From positions 5,651,030 through 5,715,029 of the forward strand of contig AP017308.1 of NCBI GenBank assembly GCA_001548435.1: a DNA stretch of 64,000 nt, written 5' to 3'. Below, in pieces: positions 19,148 to 27,148 of the stretch. The notes under the pieces were generated by a model. It did not search any database. It saw nothing but the letters and a program-made list of their open reading frames with translations, and was not told the origin of the DNA. The DNA comes from Leptolyngbya sp. NIES-3755 (GTDB taxonomy: Bacteria; Cyanobacteriota; Cyanobacteriia; Leptolyngbyales; Leptolyngbyaceae). A program made the position numbers and the translations under genes. The stretch's first letter is position 1, and every line of letters begins with the position of its first letter.

Positions 19148-19663
19148 CTAATTTGTGCTACGTTTCAGTGTTACCTGACTTCGACTGTGCAGAACGTTGA
19201 CCACTGCATCACTATCAAGCACCCAAATCGTTTCGCCCTCTGGAGTTGACCAGTATCCTTGCAAACATTGAGAAAGTTTTGTCGTGCGCTGTGTAGCTGA
19301 CAGCAGTTGAATTTCCGCAGGGTTGCACCAGAAAGACTGGCTAATCTGATTGATGACTAATCCGATCATTCCCTGTGGATGCTGCACAACTAGCGCGTTG
19401 TAACTTCCTGATTCCAACTGGTGAAAGAGTGGCTCTGTCCCAAGTAGATAGCTTAAGTCCACAAGCCACAAAACCTCACCCCGCCAGTTCAATACCCCGA
19501 CGACCTCTGGAAAAACATCAGGAAGCGGGATAATCTGCTGCGGGTTGAGGTTGAGAATTTCAGTAATTCGATCCGTTGCCAGCATCGTCTGAGTGCTAGG
19601 GGAAAGTGCAAATCTCAGAAAATGTTGGGATCGAACTGAGGGGGATGTGGGCTGAGTTGTCAT
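19148..19663 (-). CDS. CheW-like coupling protein (PixI-like)
   Basis: A 171-residue protein with the CheW fold pattern: FLRFALSPSTQTMLATDRITEIL at the start, then VFPEVVGVLNWRGEVLWLVDL, the typical region of CheW for promoting the kinase-receptor contact, and GMIGLVINQISQSFWCNP later. It links the methyl-accepting receptor to the CheA kinase. The gene lies eight bases after cheY and 56 bases before the receptor gene, all in one operon. It appears intact. Confidence 0.9.
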   Translation of the reverse strand: MTTQPTSPSVRSQHFLRFALSPSTQTMLATDRITEILNLNPQQIIPLPDVFPEVVGVLNWRGEVLWLVDLSYLLGTEPLFHQLESGSYNALVVQHPQGMIGLVINQISQSFWCNPAEIQLLSATQRTTKLSQCLQGYWSTPEGETIWVLDSDAVVNVLHSRSQVTLKRSTN

Positions 19664-19671
19664 GCGACGAG

Positions 19672-20037
19672 TTATGAACTAACAAGGAGTCGGACAGTAC
19701 GAATGAGTTCTTCTGGATTGATGGGTTTGGTGATGTAGGAAGCAGCGCCTTGTTTCATGCCCCAAAACCGATCGATTTCGCCATCTTTGGTGGAACACAT
19801 CACGACTGGAATATCGCTGGTGTCAGGATTTGCTTTGAGCGATCGACAAAATTCAAAGCCGCTTTCGCCAGGAAGAACGATGTCTAGCACGATCGCATCG
19901 GGTTTGAGGTCTCCGAGTTTGGTTTTCGCATCTTCGCTGCTAGAGACTGAGACGGTTTCAAATCCGCTGCGTCGTAATGTTCCAGTAATAATTTCTGAAT
20001 CGGTAAGCGTGTCATCCACTACAAGAACCGTTGCCAT
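19672..20037 (-). CDS. CheY-like response regulator (PixH-like)
   Basis: A 121-residue single receiver domain. The acidic pocket is VVDDTLTDSE, the phosphoacceptor Asp is in AIVLDIVLPGESGFEF (near residue 52), the conserved Thr/Ser is in VVMCSTKDGE and the Lys in SYITKPINPEEL. It has no output domain, as expected for a diffusible motility regulator that shuttles phosphate from CheA to the type IV pilus machinery. It is the second gene of the operon. Confidence 0.93.
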   Translation of the reverse strand: MATVLVVDDTLTDSEIITGTLRRSGFETVSVSSSEDAKTKLGDLKPDAIVLDIVLPGESGFEFCRSLKANPDTSDIPVVMCSTKDGEIDRFWGMKQGAASYITKPINPEELIRTVRLLVSS

Positions 20038-20157
20038 AACAGATTTCCCTCGCTGGGCGCGAAATAAGCTAAATAATTTAGAGATAGAAAGTCTGATGCG
20101 GGGGCGAGTAAACTGAGTGTTCCCGGATTACGTGGGATGTAACTGATTTTTAACTGG

Positions 20158-21372
20158 TTACGCGATCGCAATCTGAGCAGATTTGATCGTGGAAGAATCA
20201 TGACCGTGCCCTAAGTGTTTCTGAATGATCCGAATCGTTTTTTCAGGCTGAATCGGTTTTGCGAGAAATTCGGAGGAGCCGACCATTTTCGATCGCAGTC
20301 GATCGATGATGGTGTCATTGTCGGTCAGAATCACGATCGGGGTTTTCTCAAAGACAGAGGTTTTTCTCAAGAACGTACAGAGTTCATAACCGTTTGTATT
20401 TGGCATGATCAGATCAAGGAAAATCAGATCAGGCTTGCGTTGGAGGAGCGTTGTGATGCCCTGGAGAGGATTCGCGATCGGCAAAACTTCATACCCTAGT
20501 GGATTCAGGACATGTGAAAGGGTATGTCCGACGAGCGGACTATCATCGATACAAGCAATCAAAGCTTTTGCGGTAGAACAGGGTCGAAATGTAGGCATTT
20601 CCGGCTGGGAAACTGGCAGCGGAAGGTCTGAGATTTCTTGTAGTTCGATGATGTCGGATTCGATCCAGGGAAGGAGGGCATGAAGGATGTCAGGAAGCGG
20701 TTTTTGCATGGCAACCGAGACATCCCACAGGCTGTGAGTCCCTTGTAGAAAGCGGGTTAAGTTGTGATAAATGATTGGAGAAACGCTGGCTTCTAACTGT
20801 CTGGGTTTACGAAGAATAGGGGCAAGATCAGCCAAAAAGTTTGGAGAAACTGTGCGAGAAAGCTTATCTAAACTGAATTTCTCCCAATTTGATTGAAGCG
20901 CGATCGCGGTTTGCAAAATCGGCTCAATCGGTAAGAAAGCGAGCCGGGGTTCAATTAAGCGATCGGTGTACCATTGTGCGGTCGCTTTTGATTGTTTCAT
21001 TAGGCTAAAAATGACTTCTTGAGCCAGCGTTTGTAAGATCGCTTTGGCTTGAGAATCAGTGATTTGATTTTGCTCGATCGCATGATTTAACAGGTCGAGT
21101 TCCCAACCGATTTCGTTGCTTTCTAGGCGAGGTTGCCACTGAGTATTGCAGGAGGGATAGCAGTGCTGTCTGAGGGCGCGATACCATCGACGGACGGCGT
21201 GATTGCCTCCGGTCGCGTAGACGAGACAGCCTGCATAAAAGTAAAGCCGCCACGGAGCAGAGGTCTTACTGGTGATAAAAAGCTCACCTGTTGCCCGCTG
21301 CTCGTATAAATCGGAAAGAGTCTGCGTGAGTGCTTTACCCCATGCCGTGATGTTAATCGCTTCAATTGCCAT
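20158..21372 (-). CDS. PatA-type response regulator (PixG-like)
   Basis: A 404-residue protein: an N-terminal PatA-like domain with DUF4388-type features (residues 1-110; RATGELFITSKTSAPWRLYF, GCLVYATGG), a helical middle, and a C-terminal receiver (about 265-390) with ACIDDSPLVGHTL and the acceptor Asp in LIFLDLIMPNTNGYEL. PixG/PatA proteins head phototaxis operons in cyanobacteria and are thought to contact the pilus base. It is the first gene of the operon, followed by a 120-base gap before cheY. The 342-base region upstream presumably holds the operon promoter. Confidence 0.9.
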   Translation of the reverse strand: MAIEAINITAWGKALTQTLSDLYEQRATGELFITSKTSAPWRLYFYAGCLVYATGGNHAVRRWYRALRQHCYPSCNTQWQPRLESNEIGWELDLLNHAIEQNQITDSQAKAILQTLAQEVIFSLMKQSKATAQWYTDRLIEPRLAFLPIEPILQTAIALQSNWEKFSLDKLSRTVSPNFLADLAPILRKPRQLEASVSPIIYHNLTRFLQGTHSLWDVSVAMQKPLPDILHALLPWIESDIIELQEISDLPLPVSQPEMPTFRPCSTAKALIACIDDSPLVGHTLSHVLNPLGYEVLPIANPLQGITTLLQRKPDLIFLDLIMPNTNGYELCTFLRKTSVFEKTPIVILTDNDTIIDRLRSKMVGSSEFLAKPIQPEKTIRIIQKHLGHGHDSSTIKSAQIAIA

Positions 21373-21714
21373 AGAGCTAGTGAAGGTGAGTCGTTTAATA
21401 GGATTAGAAATCTGTCCTCAAGTTAAATAGGACGAATTTACTCACCCATTAAACTAGCATTAACAAATATCCATAAATGTAGGATTGGGACAGTAAAATA
21501 ATGAAGCTTTCGTGTTGTTTTTTTATTATTTTGAACGCTTAAAATTGCAATTTCAGTAATATTATTGAAAGCTTATTTGATGTTTTTAATCGTTACGGTT
21601 TGCCGATAAATTAATCCTGGTGTTTGTACCTGTTTGAAATTAGGAAATAAGTGGTTTCAGTAATCAGACTTACGAGATTCTAAGGATCTCTGTCGAAATT
21701 ACTGAGGGGTGATT
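21373..21714. other. 342-base AT-rich intergenic region upstream of the phototaxis operon
   Basis: No credible reading frame or RNA gene was found. The AT-rich tracts (21500-21620) could hold the promoter of the minus-strand operon that starts at 21372, and the 3' end of the TetR gene lies at 21715. No exact promoter could be assigned by eye. Confidence 0.45.
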
Positions 21715-22914
21715 CTAGGGATTCGATTTAGTTCGAGGAGGCTGATCTAGGCGGATTGCGTGTTCTAGAGCAGCTTTTTCTCTTGCTCGATCGACAAATG
21801 GCTGCAATTGTGCGCTGTCTCTTCGGGTCAGAACTTGTAAATCAGCGATCGACATTCCCCGCATCAGGAGTTCGACGCACCAAGTTTGGTAAGCTTGCTC
21901 AATTTTAGGAGGGTGCTCGTTCAGAATGTCTTCGGTCAAACTATCCCAACGTTGAGATAAATCAGATTCGTTGATCGGCTGACCGCTTGAATTCAAAAAC
22001 ATGGCAGAAAGCGCATCTTTTCGGCTCTTGAGCCACTGTGTTAATGGATTCTTTGTGTATGAACCGTAGCGTTTTCCTAAAATCCATTGATTCAGCGGGC
22101 GAATTTGTCCTTGAGGAATGTGTAACTCTTGTTGATGCCGAGTCGCATGGTAGTTCGATCGCGTCAGTTGAATGATCTCGCTCGAATTGAGTCCAGCCCC
22201 GAAAAGGACGTAAGCGATCGCATAATCTTGTAGTCCTCGCTTCTTAGCACGTTGCAAAATCAGGTGAACGGTATCAGCGGGAAGATCTTCAACCTCTGAA
22301 GGGACAGGTTGCGAGGGCTGGATCGCACCTTGTAGAAAGAGCGTGACCAAGTTGGATAAGAATTCTTCTCGACTTTGCCAGAGTTCGTGAAATTCGCTGG
22401 TGAACTCAATCACGGCGTACCCCAGCAGCATTCCATTCAGCAAACTAGCGAGGGTTTCAGCGGAAAGGTTCGGCTGCATCTGGCGGCGCTGAATCATTTG
22501 GTCGAAATATTGAGCGACGTAGCGATTCGCTTGGGTGAGACCGCGACCGAGGGCTTTACGGTTCTCGGCAGGATATTGTCCAGCTTCTCCAACCACCGAT
22601 CGCACCATTTCTGGGACTCGTTCGAGTGCTTCTAGGCAAGCGGTGGCATATTCCTTGAGCGCTTGATCGACTCCGGCGGATTGATCCGCTTGCTGGACAA
22701 GAGTTTGACCAAGTTCGATAAAGACGGCGGCTTCTTCGATCGCGGCGAGTAATAGCCCGTGTTTATTTCCGAAATGCCGAAACAGCGTCACTTCATTTAC
22801 GTCTGCTAATTCAGCGATTTGTTTGGTCGTGGTGTCGGTCACACCGTGGGCAGTGAATAGCTCTAGTGCTGCCTGAATCAGCCTTTGGCGGGTTGTAGTG
22901 CGGGGAGTAGACAT
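21715..22914 (-). CDS. TetR-family regulator fused to a tyrosine-recombinase-like C-terminal domain
   Basis: A 399-residue protein when started at the ATG at 22914 (a GTG at 22932 lies inside an operator copy and is less likely). Residues 1-190 are a normal TetR unit with the HTH TKQIAELADVNEVTLFRHFG. Residues 215-390 look like the catalytic half of a tyrosine recombinase: YVLFGAGLNSSEIIQLTRSNY matches the usual Y.TGLR.SEL..L pattern, and LLMRGMSIADLQVLTRRDS matches the LL.AG.....Q.LLGH region. The catalytic residues are missing: Arg is replaced by Asn, HxLRH is absent, and Tyr is probably Phe. It is divergent from desC with two palindromes between them. The second domain is inferred from pattern only. 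Confidence 0.75.
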   Translation of the reverse strand: MSTPRTTTRQRLIQAALELFTAHGVTDTTTKQIAELADVNEVTLFRHFGNKHGLLLAAIEEAAVFIELGQTLVQQADQSAGVDQALKEYATACLEALERVPEMVRSVVGEAGQYPAENRKALGRGLTQANRYVAQYFDQMIQRRQMQPNLSAETLASLLNGMLLGYAVIEFTSEFHELWQSREEFLSNLVTLFLQGAIQPSQPVPSEVEDLPADTVHLILQRAKKRGLQDYAIAYVLFGAGLNSSEIIQLTRSNYHATRHQQELHIPQGQIRPLNQWILGKRYGSYTKNPLTQWLKSRKDALSAMFLNSSGQPINESDLSQRWDSLTEDILNEHPPKIEQAYQTWCVELLMRGMSIADLQVLTRRDSAQLQPFVDRAREKAALEHAIRLDQPPRTKSNP

Positions 22915-22920
22915 AAATAA

Positions 22921-22937
22921 TGCAAGCGACACTTGCA
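22921..22937. promoter_or_regulatory. Operator copy 1 (TGCAAG-N5-CTTGCA)
   Basis: TGCAAGCGACACTTGCA, a 17-base imperfect palindrome directly upstream of the TetR start codon. It is identical to the copy at 22967 except at the central base. Overlap with the start region suggests autorepression. Confidence 0.7.
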
Positions 22938-22966
22938 GAAAATCGCATTCGTTGTTAGGCTACAAA

Positions 22967-22983
22967 TGCAAGCGTCACTTGCA
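22967..22983. promoter_or_regulatory. Operator copy 2 (TGCAAG-N5-CTTGCA)
   Basis: TGCAAGCGTCACTTGCA, the second copy, 46 bases from the first centre to centre and about 105 bases upstream of desC. The size and symmetry are typical of TetR binding sites. Confidence 0.7.
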
Positions 22984-23086
22984 AATGCGGTCTATCAACT
23001 CTAACGGATTTTGCCGTAAGTTGGGGAATGCGGATGAGATTGGCTTGGATGCAGGTCGATCGTTGTTAACTCAGTAAAGGATTTTC

Positions 23087-23926
23087 ATGACTTCTAATTC
23101 TGTTCAAGTGGACTCCGAAAAAGCTCTCAAATTAGAGTGGACAAATGTTGCTTTTTTCGGAGCCTTTCACCTGTTAGCGCTGACTGCCCCCTGGTTTTTT
23201 TCCTGGAAAGCGCTGGGTGTGATGATTGTTCTGCACTGGTTGTTTGGTAGTATCGGGATTTGCTTGGGCTATCACAGACTACTGACTCACCGGAGTTTGC
23301 AGGTTCCTAAAGTGGTGGAGTATGCGCTGGCGGTGATTGGATCGCTGGCACTGCAAGGAGGAGTGATTTTTTGGGTCGCGGGACACCGGATGCACCATTT
23401 ACACACGGAAGATGTGGATAATGATCCGTATTCGGCGAAGCGTGGATTCTGGTGGAGTCACATGGGCTGGGTGTTGTACCCACGCGACAAGTTTTTTAAT
23501 TATGAATCTTATCGACGGTTTGCACCAGATTTGGATCGCGATCCGTTTTATCGTTGGCTTGATCGAACTGAGAATTATTTGATGCTGCAAATTCCGGTGG
23601 CGATCACACTTTATCTGATGGGTGGCTGGTCGTTCATTATTTATGGATTGGTACTAAGAGCGGTGTTCTTGTGGCATAGCACCTGGTTTATTAATTCTGC
23701 GACTCATCTGTTTGGTTATAGAACCTATGAGGCGGAAGATAATTCGCGGAACCTTTGGTGGGCGGCGTTAATCACCTATGGGGAAGGTTGGCACAACAAT
23801 CACCATGCTCAACCGAATGTGGCGAAAGCAGGTCGGAAATGGTGGGAAATTGATGTGACGTGGTGGGCAATTCAGGCGTTGAAATCCGTTGGTTTAGCTC
23901 GTCGTGTGGTGATGCCACCGAATTGA
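23087..23926 (+). CDS. desC: Delta-9 acyl-lipid/acyl-CoA desaturase
   Basis: A 279-residue membrane-bound di-iron desaturase that puts the first double bond into stearoyl/palmitoyl chains, probably of membrane lipids. The three histidine boxes are all present: HRLLTH at 63-68, HRMHH at 100-104 and HNNHH at 236-240. Four hydrophobic segments flank them. The length is that of cyanobacterial DesC. The gene is divergent from the TetR-fusion regulator with the operator pair between, so it is a likely target, and control by lipid saturation or acyl-CoA is an attractive inference. A strong bidirectional hairpin separates it from convergent dnaX. Confidence 0.93.
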   Translation: MTSNSVQVDSEKALKLEWTNVAFFGAFHLLALTAPWFFSWKALGVMIVLHWLFGSIGICLGYHRLLTHRSLQVPKVVEYALAVIGSLALQGGVIFWVAGHRMHHLHTEDVDNDPYSAKRGFWWSHMGWVLYPRDKFFNYESYRRFAPDLDRDPFYRWLDRTENYLMLQIPVAITLYLMGGWSFIIYGLVLRAVFLWHSTWFINSATHLFGYRTYEAEDNSRNLWWAALITYGEGWHNNHHAQPNVAKAGRKWWEIDVTWWAIQALKSVGLARRVVMPPN

Positions 23927-23943
23927 GCTAAGTTGAAAAATTG

Positions 23944-23979
23944 AACCGCGATCGTGAAAAGATACGATCGCGGTTTTTG
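23944..23979. terminator. Bidirectional terminator between desC and dnaX
   Basis: AACCGCGATCG (23944-23954) pairs perfectly with CGATCGCGGTT (23965-23975), an 11-bp stem with a ten-base loop, followed by TTTTT on the plus strand. It lies between two convergent stops. The stem is built from a HIP1-like GCGATCG core. Confidence 0.8.
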
Positions 23980-23981
23980 GT

Positions 23982-26900
23982 TTAAAAGTCGGTATCGTCT
24001 TCCTCGTCTTCCTCGATCGTGTCTTCTAACGGGGCGATGTCAGAAGAGAGGTCGGAAACCTCGATCGTATCGATATCAGCTTCATCATCGACTAAGGAGC
24101 CATTGAAAGCTTCAGCGAGTGTTCTGGCGGCGCGGGTAACTTCGTCTTCATCCCAATCGGGTCGCTTGTAAGCTTCGGGAGTGGGTTCTTCAGGAAATGG
24201 TTCGGGATCGGGAGTGCGATCGCGAATCGGTTCGGGGTCGGGGTCTGAAGGTTCAGCCGTTGGAGTGGGGAGGTTTGTACTGCGCTCCTCGTTCGTTCCG
24301 GTGACTGAGGCAGCAACTAAGCTGAATTTGATTTCTTTTCCAAAGGTTTTACTCAGTGCGGCGACAATGCTTTTCGATCGACTTTGTGCCATCGGTAGAA
24401 GCTTCTGTGGAAAACTGATTTGCGCTGCTTCACCGTCACATGAAACTAAGTTACCGTGTTGTTTAAACAGGGCTTGAGTGCCAAACGGTTGAATATTATT
24501 GATGATTGTCTGCCATAAGCGATCGAGGTCTGTTTCCTCAGTTTGAATGGATTCCTCGATCGGTTCCTCTACAGGTTTTGGTTCTTCTATAGGTGAGCTA
24601 ACGGATTCAGTTTGAGTGACCGCTTCAACGGGTTTGGAAACGGGACGGGAAATCGATCGAGGCGGCTGCTCAATCACAGGTGAAACCGATCGAGTCGGTT
24701 GCTCAACTGGAGGTGCAGAAGTTAACAGTCCCATTAATGTTACTTCTAACCAGAGTCGGGGCTGTGTCGAGTTTTTGAGTTGAATTTCGCTTTCTTTTAG
24801 GCGTTGTTGACCGGAGAGAATTGTTTCGATCGACATTCCTTTGGCAAACTCACAAAGCTGTGTCCAAGTTGGAGATGTGAGTGCAACTAAATCACCTCGA
24901 TCGGGAGCGGTTTTTGCAATAAGTAAATCGCGGTAGAAACTGGCTAGATTTTGCAGAACAATCAAAGGTTCTCGTCCGCGATCCATTAAACGGCGGGTGG
25001 TATCGAGAACGGATTCGGGATGATTTTGTGCGATCGCTTCAATTAATGCCATCAAATCTCGTTCTGGAACTGCACCAACTAAATCCCAAACTCGCTCAGT
25101 GGTAATGTCTCCAGATAAGAGACTAAGTTGATCGAGGAGACTTTCGGCATCGCGAAGTCCGCCTTGGGAAATTTGGGCGATGAGATAGAGGGCATCATCT
25201 GCGATCGGGATTTGTTCTTTCTCGGCGATCATTTTTAGGTGTTGGGTCATATCGTCGATCGGAATCCGGCGGAAGTCGAATCGCTGACAACGAGAGATGA
25301 TTGTCGGTAATACTCTTTGTGGGTCAGTGGTCGCTAGGACGAAAACAACTTGCTCTGGTGGTTCTTCCAAAGTTTTAAGAAGGGCATTGAAGGAGGCAGA
25401 AGTCAGCATGTGGCAATTATGAACACACAAGCCATTTGCTACGAAATTGTGATTGTCTTCGACCTCGATATCGTAGACAAACTCAACCCCATCGGGGCGG
25501 ACAGATTCGACCCTCTCCAAATTTGTACTCCATTGCTGGGCAGGAGAATTGCTGTAGGTCAGTAACCCATTTTCGAGATGTGGCGGCTCCCATCCAAAGA
25601 TAGTAGTAGCGTGTTCCAGTTGCGGCTCGTAGATAAGATTTGCATTGGGTTGGATAGCCAAGCTGAGTAAGCCATTCTGCAAGCAGTTGATTTTCTGGCT
25701 CTGAGAATCCTTCTGTGTGAATTTGAATTTGGGAAGATCCTTGGGGACTAAGGCTGAGTGAACCATCGTCCATGTACCACCAAGCGAGTCCTTCTGGAGT
25801 GATTCTGTGTAGCCATTCTTCCGAGACTCGTTTCTGAGTTCCACTAGATTTGACGATTTGGAAGACATCCACGAGTTCTGGGTGGCAGATGGTGTTACAG
25901 CGATGGGAAATCTTGCCATATCCTCCATTTGCGACTTCTTTAAGTTTAGGTCGCAAGAGTGGGAGCTTTTCAGCTTTGTGCCGCAACCAGTCTTTTTGCG
26001 TTTCTCCGTGAGTCCAGGAAAGTCGTGGATATCGACTGTGAGGGTTGGGATAAGTGATTGCGGCATCTCCCAGGAGTGTGCCATAGATAAGTCCGAGAAC
26101 TTCAGAAGAGAGATGTCCTGATGCAGCGATGTGGCTTTGGGTGCGCGTTTCCCAGAGTCCGTGTTTCTCGAAGTAGGGATGCTGTTTCCAGTAGCTTTGA
26201 ATCGTTTTGATTCCTTTGCCCTTGCGCTGGAGAAAGGCTGGAACTTCGAGTTTCTCGCCGCATCCACAGGCGCAGTCGGGTCGCAGAGGTTCAGCAAGCT
26301 CCAAAAGTGCTTCCAGATTGTAGGGTTTTGCGCCGTAGGTATTGCCGCGAAATTGATGTCCTCGATCGAATCGTCGCAGTCGCCCATCGGTTCCGTATTG
26401 GTAGATGAGGTTGCCGCAACCACAGGCACAGGGGATAGTATTCTCATTCCTTCGCGCACGTCTCTTGCGGGTATCCATCCTGCGTCAGTCCTGATCAAAT
26501 GATTGCCAGTGCAACGGATTACACTGTTTTGTGTTTTGATGCTGAGGATTTCTTTTTGTCCTCGGTTGATCCACCCTGAAATCTTTTTGTATTCCCAAAC
26601 TTGAGTTGTGTCGTTGTAGCTTAGTGCTTCTTCGTTCTGTAGATTTGGATCATCGATTCTGGTGAGTCCATTTCTCGTGAGAACTAGCGTGTCGCCTGTT
26701 AGACACTCATCAATCACATAGACTTTATATCTACATTGTACTGGAGCGAATTGGGAACGCTCTATAAGTTCACGAATGTTATCCACTCCCGTATTACTGG
26801 CAGCGTCAATTTCAATAACATCTAAAGCGTTCCCTTTAGTAATCTCGATACAGGTTTGACAAACACCACAAGGCTTGTCTGTTGGAGCATTTACAGAAAT

Positions 26901-27107
26901 ACAATTGAGCGATTTAGCAAAAATTCGGGCGCTGGAAGTTTTGCCTGTACCGCGTGCGCCTGTGAAGAGATAGGCGGGAGCGATGCGGTTCTGAAGTAGC
27001 GCATTAGAAAGCGTGGTCGCGATCGCAGATTGACCCACAAGCTGTGAGAACGTTTGGGGACGATACTTATGATGAAGAGGAATGTAGGTCACAGGGTGCT
27101 TGTGCAA
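23982..27107 (-). CDS. dnaX: DNA polymerase III subunits gamma/tau with intein
   Basis: The clamp-loader ATPase, 1041 codons of which 430 are an intein, leaving a mature protein of 611. Residues 1-134 hold the Walker A GARGTGKTSSARIF and the four-Cys zinc module (CISV…CGVCQTC). The Walker B motif VYVIDECHML is split by the intein exactly after VIDE. The sensor/arginine region TIISRCQRFDFRR follows. The C-terminal 250 residues are Pro/Glu-rich and very acidic at the end (DTIEEDEEDDTDF). A TTG at 27107 opens the frame; the GTG at 27092 gives the usual start MTYIPLHHKYRP and is probably the true start. Residue numbers here count from 27107. Confidence 0.95.
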   Translation of the reverse strand: MHKHPVTYIPLHHKYRPQTFSQLVGQSAIATTLSNALLQNRIAPAYLFTGARGTGKTSSARIFAKSLNCISVNAPTDKPCGVCQTCIEITKGNALDVIEIDAASNTGVDNIRELIERSQFAPVQCRYKVYVIDECLTGDTLVLTRNGLTRIDDPNLQNEEALSYNDTTQVWEYKKISGWINRGQKEILSIKTQNSVIRCTGNHLIRTDAGWIPARDVREGMRILSPVPVVAATSSTNTEPMGDCDDSIEDINFAAIPTAQNPTIWKHFWSLLNLCDPTAPVDAARNSKFQPFSSARAKESKRFKATGNSIPTSRNTDSGKRAPKATSLHQDISLLKFSDLSMAHSWEMPQSLIPTLTVDIHDFPGLTEKRKKTGCGTKLKSSHSCDLNLKKSQMEDMARFPIAVTPSATQNSWMSSKSSNLVELRNESRKNGYTESLQKDSLGGTWTMVHSALVPKDLPKFKFTQKDSQSQKINCLQNGLLSLAIQPNANLIYEPQLEHATTIFGWEPPHLENGLLTYSNSPAQQWSTNLERVESVRPDGVEFVYDIEVEDNHNFVANGLCVHNCHMLTSASFNALLKTLEEPPEQVVFVLATTDPQRVLPTIISRCQRFDFRRIPIDDMTQHLKMIAEKEQIPIADDALYLIAQISQGGLRDAESLLDQLSLLSGDITTERVWDLVGAVPERDLMALIEAIAQNHPESVLDTTRRLMDRGREPLIVLQNLASFYRDLLIAKTAPDRGDLVALTSPTWTQLCEFAKGMSIETILSGQQRLKESEIQLKNSTQPRLWLEVTLMGLLTSAPPVEQPTRSVSPVIEQPPRSISRPVSKPVEAVTQTESVSSPIEEPKPVEEPIEESIQTEETDLDRLWQTIINNIQPFGTQALFKQHGNLVSCDGEAAQISFPQKLLPMAQSRSKSIVAALSKTFGKEIKFSLVAASVTGTNEERSTNLPTPTAEPSDPDPEPIRDRTPDPEPFPEEPTPEAYKRPDWDEDEVTRAARTLAEAFNGSLVDDEADIDTIEVSDLSSDIAPLEDTIEEDEEDDTDF
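25416..26705 (-). other. DnaX intein, 430 codons
   Basis: Self-splicing protein element in the Walker B motif, residues 135-564 of the precursor. Cys1 begins CLTGDTLVLTRNG (block A), TGNHLIRT is block B with its His, FVYDIEVEDNHNFVAN is block F, and the end VHN followed by Cys+1 is block G. All residues needed for splicing are present. The size equals the 430 residues I recall for the Synechocystis DnaX intein at the same site. The roughly 310 codons between blocks B and F have no endonuclease motif in this frame; their Ser/Lys-rich translation appears to be the shadow of an endonuclease gene in another frame. Confidence 0.95.
25483..26478 (-). CDS. LAGLIDADG homing endonuclease encoded out of frame inside the DnaX intein
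   Basis: A 331-residue protein on the same strand as dnaX but in a different reading frame (offset 629 bases, i.e. two positions out of phase). It has two Cys-rich knuckles (CACGCG at residues 17-22 and 69-74) and two LAGLIDADG helices: LGLIYGTLLGDAA at 128-140 with acidic Asp137, and LAWWYMDDGSLS at 231-242 with Asp237/238. This is a clear endonuclease with both metal-binding acids. The ATG overlaps codons just after intein block B and the stop lies 67 bases before the intein end, directly ahead of block F, so it fills exactly the usual endonuclease slot. A weak AGGA site precedes the ATG; translation might instead use frameshifting. Confidence 0.88.
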   Translation of the reverse strand: MDTRKRRARRNENTIPCACGCGNLIYQYGTDGRLRRFDRGHQFRGNTYGAKPYNLEALLELAEPLRPDCACGCGEKLEVPAFLQRKGKGIKTIQSYWKQHPYFEKHGLWETRTQSHIAASGHLSSEVLGLIYGTLLGDAAITYPNPHSRYPRLSWTHGETQKDWLRHKAEKLPLLRPKLKEVANGGYGKISHRCNTICHPELVDVFQIVKSSGTQKRVSEEWLHRITPEGLAWWYMDDGSLSLSPQGSSQIQIHTEGFSEPENQLLAEWLTQLGYPTQCKSYLRAATGTRYYYLWMGAATSRKWVTDLQQFSCPAMEYKFGEGRICPPRWG

Positions 27108-27148
27108 ATCAACTGATTGATCCTACCAAGCGATCGCGACTTTGGGAT

